DNA of 5,081 bases, taken from the NCBI GenBank assembly GCA_002418705.1, contig DIEQ01000054.1:1-5081 (forward strand), read 5' to 3'. Positions 1-5,081 of this stretch are shown here, one piece after another. Below the pieces are notes generated by a model. The model was not told where the DNA came from, ran no database searches, and was given only the letters and a program-made list of their open reading frames with translations. The DNA is from Mageeibacillus sp. UBA5770 (GTDB lineage: Bacteria > Bacillota_A > Clostridia > Saccharofermentanales > Saccharofermentanaceae). The position numbers were made by a program, and so were the translations under genes. How positions within the stretch are numbered: the first letter of the stretch is position 1; each line of letters starts with the position of its first letter.

Positions 1-713
1 AATTCCGGCTGACGGTCGGCACGAAGATCCTCGTCACGGAAGCATTTGGCAATCTGCATGTATCGGTCATATCCGGCGAGCATCAGAAGCTGCTTATAGA
101 GCTGCGGGGACTGGGGAAGTGCAAAAAACGAACCCGGCTTGATGCGGCTCGGCACCAGATAGTCACGTGCGCCTTCAGGTGTACTTTTACCGAGCATAGG
201 TGTCTCGATGTCAAGGAAACCTTCAGCATCAAAATAATCGCGCGCACACTTTGCGACCTTATGGCGCAAAATCAGGTTGCGCTGCATGTCCGGACGGCGA
301 AGATCAAGATATCGGTACTTCAGCCTGAGTGCTTCGTTGGCTGAAGCATTCTCTTCAATATAGAAAGGAGGCGTAAGTGCTTCCGATAAGATGCGCAGAT
401 TCTCAACTGCAATCTCCAGTTCTCCTGTCTTCATATTAGGATTCGGGGCACTTCTCATCTGAACGGTTCCTTCACAGGCCAGAACAAACTCGCTTCTCAC
501 TTTGGATGCTTTTGAAATAACATCATCCGGGCTCTCCGGATTCACTACCAGCTGAATTTCGCCGGAACGGTCACGCAATGTGAGGAATGTCAGTCCGCCG
601 AGGTCGCGGTATTTGTGGCACCAGCCCATTAAAGTAACCTTTTGCCCTACATTTTCGAGTGTGACTTCTGCACACCTCATCGAACGCTTTAAACCATGCA
701 TTGATTCAGCCAT
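1..713 (-). CDS. aspS: Aspartyl-tRNA synthetase, class II, N-terminal part (cut by left edge)
   Basis: This enzyme charges tRNA-Asp with aspartate using ATP, in the cytoplasm. The window holds the first 237 residues; the bacterial enzyme is usually near 590. Seen: an N-terminal OB-fold anticodon-binding domain (about residues 13-110, with GW at 30-31 and GGL...LRDR at 39-49), the KYRYLDLRRP linker, class II motif 1 around ETPML (170-174), the aspartate-site stretch STPEGARDYLVPSR (177-190), QSPQLYKQLLM (201-211), and the start of motif 2, FRDEDLRADRQPE (225-237), which breaks at the edge. The catalytic core with the GAD insertion and motif 3 would lie outside. Start: AAAGGGG sits 8 bases before the ATG at 713. 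An in-frame ATG two codons upstream (719) is only 2 bases from the GGGG, so it is unlikely. The gene follows hisS by 33 bases and is probably co-transcribed with it. Nothing is odd apart from the edge truncation. Confidence 0.97.
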   Translation of the reverse strand, partial: MAESMHGLKRSMRCAEVTLENVGQKVTLMGWCHKYRDLGGLTFLTLRDRSGEIQLVVNPESPDDVISKASKVRSEFVLACEGTVQMRSAPNPNMKTGELEIAVENLRILSEALTPPFYIEENASANEALRLKYRYLDLRRPDMQRNLILRHKVAKCARDYFDAEGFLDIETPMLGKSTPEGARDYLVPSRIKPGSFFALPQSPQLYKQLLMLAGYDRYMQIAKCFRDEDLRADRQPE

Positions 714-721
714 ATTCATAT

Positions 722-728
722 CCCCTTT
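722..728 (-). promoter_or_regulatory. Ribosome binding site of aspS (decides start)
   Basis: AAAGGGG on the minus strand. It lies 8 bases before the ATG at 713 but only 2 bases before the in-frame ATG at 719, so translation most likely begins at 713. Confidence 0.75.
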
Positions 729-746
729 GCGTATTGTTATTCAGAA

Positions 747-2009
747 TTATCCGTTAATTATATCTGCCATTGCCTGAATATCCGTCAGGTCGATTTCTGT
801 CTGTTCTCCGTCGCTCATGTGCTTTATTCTTGCCTTTTGGCTCGCGATCTCATCTCCGCCGAGGACAAGAAGGTAAGGTGCGCCTGTTTTACCGGCGTAT
901 TTCAGCTGGGCCTTAAAGCTTCTGTCCATCAAGTCGGTCTCACAGCCCACGCCCAGCTTGCGAAGTGAAAAGGCAAGCCTGTGTGCATAGTCTGCGCTGT
1001 CAGAGTCCATGTTTGCAATATATAACTGAACATCCGGTTTTTTGGGAATGACGATACCCTGTGCCGCAACTTCCATCAGGAATCTCTCTACTCCCATTGC
1101 AAAGCCAATACCGGGAACACACTGGCCTCCCATGGTCTCGATCAATCCGTCGTATCGTCCGCCGCCGCAAATTGTGCCCTGTGTCCCGACATGCTCGGAA
1201 ACGAACTCAAAAACCGTGCGGGTGTAATAATCCAGCCCGCGAACAATGCCCGGATCAACAGTATAAAAAATACCGAGGGAATCAAGGTTGGTTTTAAGTC
1301 CTTCAAAGTGCTCAAGGCAGTCAGGACAAAGATGGTCAAGGAGCTTGGGTGCCTGGGCCGCAAGATTGTGGCAGTGCTCTTCCTTGCAGTCGAGCATGCG
1401 CAGGGGATTCTTTTCAAATCGGCTCTGGCAGTCCCGGCACATCGATGTCAGGTCAGGCCGGTAATAATCCGTCAATATCTTATTGTACGCTGTCCGGCAG
1501 ACAGGGCACCCGATGCTGTTGATACACAATCTGGTCTGTGATAATCCCATTCTTTCGAAAAAGAGAGTCAGGACGCTGATGATCTCCGCATCAATTGCAG
1601 GACCCCTGGAACCAAAGGCTTCAAGTCCGAACTGATGAAATTCACGGAACCGGCCTTTCTGGACATTCTCATACCGAAAAGCTGTTATATTATAGAAAAG
1701 CCGGACCGGCGACGGCAAAGAAGTCATGCCGTGTTCAATAAAGCTTCTTACCACACCGGCCGTCCCCTCGGGACGCAGCGTGATACTTCTTTTGCCTTTA
1801 TCCTCGAAGGTATACATTTCCTTCTGTACTACGTCCGTGGTATCTCCGACGCTGCGCAAAAAGAGTTCGGTGTGTTCAAACGTCGGTATCCGGATCTCCC
1901 CGTACCCATATTGCCTGCATACCTCGGCAAAAACCTGTTCAGCTTTCTGCCAGCGGTAAATATCGTCAGGAAGTATGTCTTTTGTACCCTTTGGGACACT
2001 ATATTTCAT
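747..2009 (-). CDS. hisS: Histidyl-tRNA synthetase, class II
   Basis: This enzyme charges tRNA-His with histidine in the cytoplasm, normally as a homodimer. The product from this start is 420 residues, the usual bacterial length. Seen: N-terminal KGTKDILPDD (7-16), LRPEGT (78-83), motif 2 RYENVQKGRFREFHQFG (112-128), the histidine-specific motifs RGLDYY (257-262) and GGGRYDGL (282-289), motif 3 GIGFAMGVERF (300-310), and a C-terminal anticodon-binding domain from about 325. The insertion between motif 2 and the histidine motifs carries eight cysteines (168, 171, 191, 194, 208, 213, 228, 231), mostly in CxxC-like pairs. This is typical of clostridial HisRS and could bind metal (inference). Start: GGGGAG lies 7 bases before the ATG at 2009. 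A longer in-frame ATG at 2024 would place that SD inside the gene and add the unlikely residues MGRSS. It lies 76 bases after rsmE and 33 bases before aspS, the common hisS-aspS arrangement of Bacillota. The reading frame is intact. Confidence 0.98.
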   Translation of the reverse strand: MKYSVPKGTKDILPDDIYRWQKAEQVFAEVCRQYGYGEIRIPTFEHTELFLRSVGDTTDVVQKEMYTFEDKGKRSITLRPEGTAGVVRSFIEHGMTSLPSPVRLFYNITAFRYENVQKGRFREFHQFGLEAFGSRGPAIDAEIISVLTLFFERMGLSQTRLCINSIGCPVCRTAYNKILTDYYRPDLTSMCRDCQSRFEKNPLRMLDCKEEHCHNLAAQAPKLLDHLCPDCLEHFEGLKTNLDSLGIFYTVDPGIVRGLDYYTRTVFEFVSEHVGTQGTICGGGRYDGLIETMGGQCVPGIGFAMGVERFLMEVAAQGIVIPKKPDVQLYIANMDSDSADYAHRLAFSLRKLGVGCETDLMDRSFKAQLKYAGKTGAPYLLVLGGDEIASQKARIKHMSDGEQTEIDLTDIQAMADIING

Positions 2010-2016
2010 GCTGGAT

Positions 2017-2022
2017 CTCCCC
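2017..2022 (-). promoter_or_regulatory. Ribosome binding site of hisS (decides start)
   Basis: GGGGAG on the minus strand, with a 7-base spacer to the ATG at 2009. It overlaps the upstream in-frame ATG (2024-2022), which argues against that ATG being the start. Confidence 0.75.
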
Positions 2023-2077
2023 ATAAATTGTATTTGAATCGGACACTGAAATATGCAATTAATTCCGACATCAAAAT

Positions 2078-2083
2078 ATTATA
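2078..2083 (-). promoter_or_regulatory. Possible sigma-A -10 box for hisS-aspS
   Basis: A perfect TATAAT on the minus strand starts two bases after the rsmE stop codon, about 69 bases before the hisS start. No good -35 lies 17 bases upstream (the sequence there is about CTACCG, inside the rsmE end), and there is no TGn extension. It may be an internal promoter that partly uncouples the synthetases from rsmE, or a chance A+T-rich match. The leader is too short for a T-box and has no T-box consensus. Confidence 0.35.
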
Positions 2084-2085
2084 CC

Positions 2086-2853
2086 TCACATCTGCTCAAG
2101 ACGGTAGATGAACATCGAAAGTACTGCAATTCCGGCCGTTTCTGTTCGTAAAATCCTTCGCCCAAGCGTAACTGTTTTCACATCGGCAGCGGCGGCAAGG
2201 TCGATTTCCTTAGGATCAAATCCGCCCTCAGGCCCGATAAAAAAACATAACCGGGGAACGGCCTTATCCGAATGCTGTACACTGTATGCAAACTCCTCCA
2301 AAAGCAGAGACAGCGGTCGGCTTTTTTCTCCCTCCCACGGGAGAAAAACAAGATCGGATTCAGTTACCGCCTGATCAAGGGCTTCGGAAAATGATACGGG
2401 TGAATCAATCGCCGGCACTTTTCCGCGGCCGCACTGCCTTGCAGCCTCTTCGGCAATTTTCTGCCATCGCGCCGTCTTTTTGACGGCATCTTTCGCATCA
2501 ATCTTAACGATCGAACGTACGCATGATACAGGAACAATCCTTGATACGCCAAGTTCAACACCTTTCTGGATAATCAGGTCCATCTTGTCCCCTTTGACAA
2601 GCGCCTGATAAAGAACGGCCTCATAGGGAGGCTCCGTCGAATTAGGAGCCCTGTCAATCAGCTCAACAGTCACCGAGTCCCTTGAAAGTTTTATTATCTT
2701 CCCCGTCAGATCCACCCTCGCACCGTCACAAAGACTGATACATTCACCAATCTGCATACGGAGCACATCAGCAAGATATTTGGCCTCTTCACCGGAAAAT
2801 ACATATGTTTTCTGATCTTCAGGTACGATCTGTTCAGTAAAAAATCTGGTCAT
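2086..2853 (-). CDS. rsmE: 16S rRNA (uracil-1498-N3)-methyltransferase RsmE
   Basis: This SAM-dependent SPOUT-class enzyme methylates N3 of U1498 in helix 44 of 16S rRNA, near the ribosome decoding centre, and acts on the assembled 30S subunit. The product from this start is 255 residues, usual for the family. Seen: N-terminal PUA-like RNA-binding domain (about 1-70, beginning MTRFF), then the SPOUT domain with KGDKMDLIIQKGVELGV (87-103), EEAARQCGR (135-143), the SAM-site loop IGPEGGF (206-212) and the trefoil-knot signature LGRRILRTETA (230-240). Start: AAGAGG lies 6 bases before the ATG at 2853. The longer ATG at 2868 overlaps this SD and would add only MKRIN, so the shorter form is preferred. 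It is the first gene of the minus-strand block within the window, transcribed from the divergent intergenic region toward hisS and aspS. In many Bacillota rsmE follows prmA, but no prmA is present upstream here. The frame is intact. Confidence 0.96.
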   Translation of the reverse strand: MTRFFTEQIVPEDQKTYVFSGEEAKYLADVLRMQIGECISLCDGARVDLTGKIIKLSRDSVTVELIDRAPNSTEPPYEAVLYQALVKGDKMDLIIQKGVELGVSRIVPVSCVRSIVKIDAKDAVKKTARWQKIAEEAARQCGRGKVPAIDSPVSFSEALDQAVTESDLVFLPWEGEKSRPLSLLLEEFAYSVQHSDKAVPRLCFFIGPEGGFDPKEIDLAAAADVKTVTLGRRILRTETAGIAVLSMFIYRLEQM

Positions 2854-2859
2854 GTTTAT

Positions 2860-2865
2860 CCTCTT
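2860..2865 (-). promoter_or_regulatory. Ribosome binding site of rsmE (decides start)
   Basis: AAGAGG on the minus strand, 6 bases before the ATG at 2853. The alternative in-frame ATG (2868-2866) directly abuts this site and has no comparable SD of its own. Confidence 0.75.
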
Positions 2866-2866
2866 C

Positions 2867-2892
2867 ATTGGTTTATATGCAAATATTGGTTT
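2867..2892. repeat. Short direct repeat ATTGGTTT in the rsmE leader
   Basis: ATTGGTTT occurs at 2867-2874 and again at 2885-2892 (18 bases start to start) in an A+T-rich stretch just upstream of the rsmE SD. It may be a regulator half-site pair or chance; there is no further support. Confidence 0.25.
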
Positions 2893-2940
2893 TTCACACG
2901 CAAAAAATCAAATAATCTTCACGTTTCAGCATCATTTTCG

Positions 2941-2969
2941 TTGCCTATTGTTATTATACAGGATAAAAT
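2941..2969 (+). promoter_or_regulatory. Probable sigma-A promoter for the AIM24-family gene
   Basis: TTGCCT (-35, 2941-2946, four of six consensus bases) and TAAAAT (-10, 2964-2969, five of six) are separated by exactly 17 bases, about 55 bases before the start codon. An alternative is an extended -10, TGTTATTAT at 2949-2957, but it lacks a matching -35. The promoter interleaves with the minus-strand rsmE promoter. Confidence 0.5.
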
Positions 2970-2981
2970 TACCTATGTAGG
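2953..2981 (-). promoter_or_regulatory. Probable sigma-A promoter for rsmE
   Basis: On the minus strand a perfect -10, TATAAT (2958-2953), lies 17 bases from a partial -35, CCTACA (2981-2976, three of six consensus bases). Transcription would begin near 2946 and give a leader of roughly 90 bases before rsmE. Its core overlaps the plus-strand promoter of the AIM24-family gene. This is inferred from sequence match only. Confidence 0.45.
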
Positions 2982-2986
2982 ATAAA
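2960..2986 (+). repeat. Direct repeat AGGATAAA overlapping the promoter
   Basis: AGGATAAA occurs at 2960-2967 and 2979-2986, 19 bases start to start (near two helical turns). The first copy overlaps the plus-strand -10; the second covers the expected transcription start region and part of the minus-strand -35. Between them is CCTATGTAGG (2972-2981), with CCTA/TAGG inverted arms. It could be an operator, but this is inference from spacing alone. Confidence 0.3.
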
Positions 2987-2992
2987 CGAACT

Positions 2993-3004
2993 CCGCTTAT
3001 GCGG
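2993..3004 (+). other. Small hairpin in the AIM24-family gene leader
   Basis: CCGC-TTAT-GCGG forms a 4-bp G+C stem with a 4-base loop, ending 9 bases before the AGGAGG. It is too short and lacks a T-run to act as a terminator. It may stabilise the 5' end of the transcript; its significance is uncertain. Confidence 0.3.
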
Positions 3005-3013
3005 CAAGTACTT

Positions 3014-3019
3014 AGGAGG
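3014..3019 (+). promoter_or_regulatory. Ribosome binding site of the AIM24-family gene
   Basis: A perfect AGGAGG, 5 bases before the ATG at 3025. It is the strongest SD in the window and suggests efficient translation. Confidence 0.85.
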
Positions 3020-3024
3020 AACCC

Positions 3025-3705
3025 ATGAAATACGAGATCAAAGGCACACCTTTACCTGTAGTTCTCTGCAATCTGGAACCAAATGAGACAATGATTACAG
3101 AAAAAGGCTCCATGAGTTGGATGACCGCCAACATGAAGATGGAGACAACCAGCAGCGGCGGAATCGGCAAGGCACTCGGCCGTATGTTTGCCGGTGAAGC
3201 TCTTTTCCAAAATAGGTATACACCGGAAGGCGGACCGGGCATGATTGCTTTTGCATCCAGCTTCCCGGGACAGATCCTTCCCATACAGATTCAGCCCGGC
3301 GCCAATATGATTGTCCAGAAGTCTGCTTTCCTGGCTTCCCAGGTCGGAGTTGAGCTTTCCGTGCATTTCCAGAAGAAGCTCGGCGCAGGCTTTTTCGGCG
3401 GTGAAGGCTTCATTATGCAGAAGCTCTCCGGCAGCGGTCTTGCTTTTATAGAGATTGACGGTTCCGTCATTGATTATACCCTGCAGGCCGGTCAGTCCAT
3501 GATTATCGACACAGGCTACCTCGCAATGATGGATGAATCCGTGCAGATGTCAATTGAGGCTGTCAAAGGCGTCAAGAACATGGTCTTCGGCGGAGAAGGT
3601 GTATTTAACACCAAGGTAACAGGCCCCGGCCGTATCTGGATCCAGACCATGCCCATCAGCAATGTTGCAGGCGCTCTGATGCCCTTTATGCCGGCTAAGG
3701 GCTGA
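3025..3705 (+). CDS. AIM24 / TIGR00266 family protein of unknown function
   Basis: The 226-residue product belongs to the AIM24 (DUF124, TIGR00266) family, small beta-rich proteins with a TRAP-like fold whose bacterial role is not established. Yeast Aim24 is a mitochondrial protein linked to inner-membrane organisation, which cannot be carried over directly. Seen: an N-terminal beta region with EKGSMSWM (26-33), then three copies of a glycine-rich motif starting GE: AGEALFQNRYT...GGPGMIAF (56-76), GGEGFIMQKLSGSGLAFIEI (125-144) and GGEGVFNTKVTGPGRIWIQT (189-208). There is no signal peptide, membrane segment or catalytic motif, so a cytoplasmic structural or binding role is more likely than an enzymatic one (inference). 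It is rich in Met and Gly. It starts at an ATG with a perfect AGGAGG. It stands alone, divergent from rsmE and convergent with the TrpB2 gene, with its own promoter and terminator. Family assignment is firm; function is unknown. Confidence 0.92.
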   Translation: MKYEIKGTPLPVVLCNLEPNETMITEKGSMSWMTANMKMETTSSGGIGKALGRMFAGEALFQNRYTPEGGPGMIAFASSFPGQILPIQIQPGANMIVQKSAFLASQVGVELSVHFQKKLGAGFFGGEGFIMQKLSGSGLAFIEIDGSVIDYTLQAGQSMIIDTGYLAMMDESVQMSIEAVKGVKNMVFGGEGVFNTKVTGPGRIWIQTMPISNVAGALMPFMPAKG

Positions 3706-3733
3706 TTACATTACTGACAGACAACAAGTAAAC

Positions 3734-3775
3734 AAACGCCGCTTCTGATAATTTCAGAAGCGGCGTTTTCGTTTT
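3734..3775 (+). terminator. Rho-independent terminator, probably bidirectional
   Basis: A perfect 15-bp stem (3734-3748 paired with 3754-3768, core CGCCGCTTCTGA) with a 5-base loop TAATT. On the plus strand the stem ends in TTTT followed by CGTTTT (to 3775), terminating the AIM24-family gene that stops 28 bases earlier. On the minus strand the same hairpin is followed by GTTTACTTG, so it can also serve the convergent TrpB2 gene, whose stop lies 24 bases before it. The minus-side T-run is weaker. Confidence 0.92.
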
Positions 3776-3792
3776 AACAGTTATGCCCGATT

Positions 3793-5081
3793 TTACTGAA
3801 TGCCGGGAATTTTGGGAAGAATTGCGAAACCGACTTTAAGATCCGCATCTGTCGGGATATAGTCTGTCATTTTTCCGGATTCATAATCCATGTATGCCTG
3901 CATATCAAAATAACCTGTTCCTGTGAGATTAAAGAGAATCGTCTTGGCCGTTCCTTCTTCTTTACACTTGAGCGCTTCATCAATGGCGGCACGTATGGCG
4001 TGGGCAGATTCAGGGGCCGGAAGTATTGTCTCATGCTTTGCAAATAATTTGGCGGCTTCAAAAACCTTGGTCTGCTCGACGGATCTTGCTTCATCGAGAT
4101 ACCCGTCATGGTAAAGCTTCGAAAGGATCGGTGACATGCCGTGGTAACGAAGACCGCCTGCATGGTTGGCGGAAGGAATAAAGTCAGCGCCGAGGGTGTA
4201 CATCTTGGCAAGCGGCGTCACGTGGCCTGTATCACAGAAATCATAAGCATATATGCCGCGCGTCATTGACGGGCAGGATGCCGGCTCAACGGCAATGAAA
4301 TACGGGTTCTTTGTCCCGTTAAGTTTGTCTCTCATGAATGCAGCCATGATTCCGCCCATGTTGGATCCGCCGCCGGCACATCCGATAACGATATCGGGAT
4401 ATTCTCCGACCAGTTCCATCTGCAGTTTGGCTTCCTCACCGATAATCGACTGGTGCAGAAGAACCTGATTGAGGACTGAACCGAGGACGTACCGGCATCC
4501 CGGAGTCGTTACTGCCAGCTCAATTGCTTCTGAGATTGCACAACCAAGGCTTCCGCCGGTACCGGGATGTTCAGCAAGAATCTTGCTGCCGATCTGTGTT
4601 GTGGCTGACGGTGAAGGAATCAGATTCGCGCCGAATGTCTCGATGACAGCCTTACGGTACGGCTTTTGTTCTGAACTGCATTTAACCATGAATACGGTAA
4701 GCGGCATGTCATAGTGGGCGCAGGCCATGGAAAGCGCGGTTCCCCACTGACCTGCGCCAGTCTCGGTCGTAAGGGAAGTCAGTCCCTGCTCCTTGGCATA
4801 ATAGACTTGTGCGGCAGCAGAGTTCAGCTTGTGGCTTCCGGAGGTATTATTGCCTTCGAATTTATAGTAGATCTTTGCGGGTGTATCCAGTGCTTTTTCA
4901 AGTTCATAGGCACGGATGACCGGCGAAGGGCGGAAAATTTTGTAGAACGCCTGAATCTCTTCCGGAATATCGATAAATCGAGTTGTCTCATCACATTCCT
5001 GTTTGGCAAGCTCTGTGCAGAACACCGGGAGCAGATCCTCGAGTACTACCGGCTTCATTGTGCCCGGATTAATATAAGGAT
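3793..5081 (-). CDS. trpB2: TrpB2-type tryptophan synthase beta-like protein (5' end beyond right edge)
   Basis: A PLP-dependent, fold-type II enzyme of the TrpB-like (TIGR01415) family, which condenses indole with serine to give tryptophan and may use free indole or another acceptor. Residue numbers are from the ATG at 5058. Seen: PLP-lysine motif SGSHKLN (73-79, Lys77), ETGAGQWG (99-106, with the catalytic Glu and the TrpB2-type Trp where TrpB1 has His), SSEQKPYR (128-135), phosphate-binding GCAGGGSN (226-233), HAGGLRYHGMSP (299-310), PAPESAHA (347-354) and NLTGTGYFD (377-385). These features favour TrpB2 over canonical TrpB1. Start: the ATG at 5058 has no good SD, and the codons before it stay open, reading PYINPGT. 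This joins MKPVVLEDLLPVF to match the family pattern NPGTG-x-P...EDL-x-P-x-F, so the true start is outside the window. No trpA or other trp gene adjoins within view. All key residues are present. Confidence 0.93.
   Translation of the reverse strand, partial: PYINPGTMKPVVLEDLLPVFCTELAKQECDETTRFIDIPEEIQAFYKIFRPSPVIRAYELEKALDTPAKIYYKFEGNNTSGSHKLNSAAAQVYYAKEQGLTSLTTETGAGQWGTALSMACAHYDMPLTVFMVKCSSEQKPYRKAVIETFGANLIPSPSATTQIGSKILAEHPGTGGSLGCAISEAIELAVTTPGCRYVLGSVLNQVLLHQSIIGEEAKLQMELVGEYPDIVIGCAGGGSNMGGIMAAFMRDKLNGTKNPYFIAVEPASCPSMTRGIYAYDFCDTGHVTPLAKMYTLGADFIPSANHAGGLRYHGMSPILSKLYHDGYLDEARSVEQTKVFEAAKLFAKHETILPAPESAHAIRAAIDEALKCKEEGTAKTILFNLTGTGYFDMQAYMDYESGKMTDYIPTDADLKVGFAILPKIPGIQ

Noticed and set aside
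1191..1541. 116-codon plus-strand open frame
   Set aside because: It is a shadow of the HisRS cysteine-rich insertion on the opposite strand, with no independent support.
2010..2085. T-box leader ahead of hisS
   Set aside because: The gap is too short, and there is no T-box consensus or antiterminator/terminator pair.
1635..2111. 158-codon plus-strand open frame
   Set aside because: It lies antisense to hisS, which has every family motif. The translation resembles no family I know and no SD supports it.
3052..3366. 104-codon minus-strand open frame inside the AIM24-family gene
   Set aside because: It is antisense to a well-supported gene with a perfect SD; no recognisable domain.
3867..4211. 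114-codon minus-strand open frame inside the TrpB2 gene
   Set aside because: It is a same-strand alternative frame of a gene with intact catalytic motifs, so it is a shadow.
3793..5081. Canonical TrpB1, threonine synthase or another fold-type II PLP enzyme
   Set aside because: ETGAGQWG, SSEQKPYR and HAGGLRYHGMSP together, plus the NPGT...EDL N-terminus, fit TrpB2 better than TrpB1 or threonine synthase.
1..5081. Mobile element, CRISPR array, toxin-antitoxin or defence system
   Set aside because: There is no transposase, integrase, terminal inverted repeat, spaced repeat array or unexplained gene pair. Every stretch over 300 bases is covered by a recognised gene.

Overview
The window reads as a piece of ordinary bacterial housekeeping chromosome. 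Four signs point to a member of the Bacillota (Firmicutes), most likely Clostridia-like or Negativicutes-like: moderate G+C, a purine-rich Shine-Dalgarno (SD) before each gene start that lies inside the window, an adjacent hisS-aspS pair, and a cysteine-rich insertion in HisRS of the type common in clostridial sequences. The exact taxon cannot be fixed from the sequence alone.

Layout. Positions 1-2853 are a minus-strand block in transcription order rsmE, hisS, aspS: the 16S rRNA m3U1498 methyltransferase, histidyl-tRNA synthetase, and aspartyl-tRNA synthetase, the last cut by the left edge. A 171-base divergent intergenic region (2854-3024) separates this block from a plus-strand gene for an AIM24/TIGR00266-family protein (3025-3705). 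A strong, nearly symmetric terminator hairpin (3734-3768) then lies between that gene and a convergent minus-strand gene for a TrpB2-type, PLP-dependent tryptophan synthase beta-like protein. The TrpB2 gene runs off the right edge.

How the genes work together. The minus-strand block makes three translation components: a ribosomal RNA modification enzyme and two tRNA-charging enzymes. A TATAAT box in the rsmE-hisS gap may give the synthetases their own promoter. The AIM24-family gene appears monocistronic, with its own promoter, a perfect AGGAGG and a terminator. Its protein has three copies of a glycine-rich GE...G motif. TrpB2 is probably involved in tryptophan synthesis or indole salvage, but no trpA or other trp gene is visible next to it.

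Start corrections matter here. In rsmE, hisS and aspS an in-frame ATG lies upstream of the likely start and overlaps or crowds the SD, so the second ATG is preferred in each. For trpB2 the first ATG in the window looks internal, because the upstream in-frame codons still read as TrpB2-like protein. I see no mobile element, CRISPR array, tRNA, rRNA or novel defence-type system.
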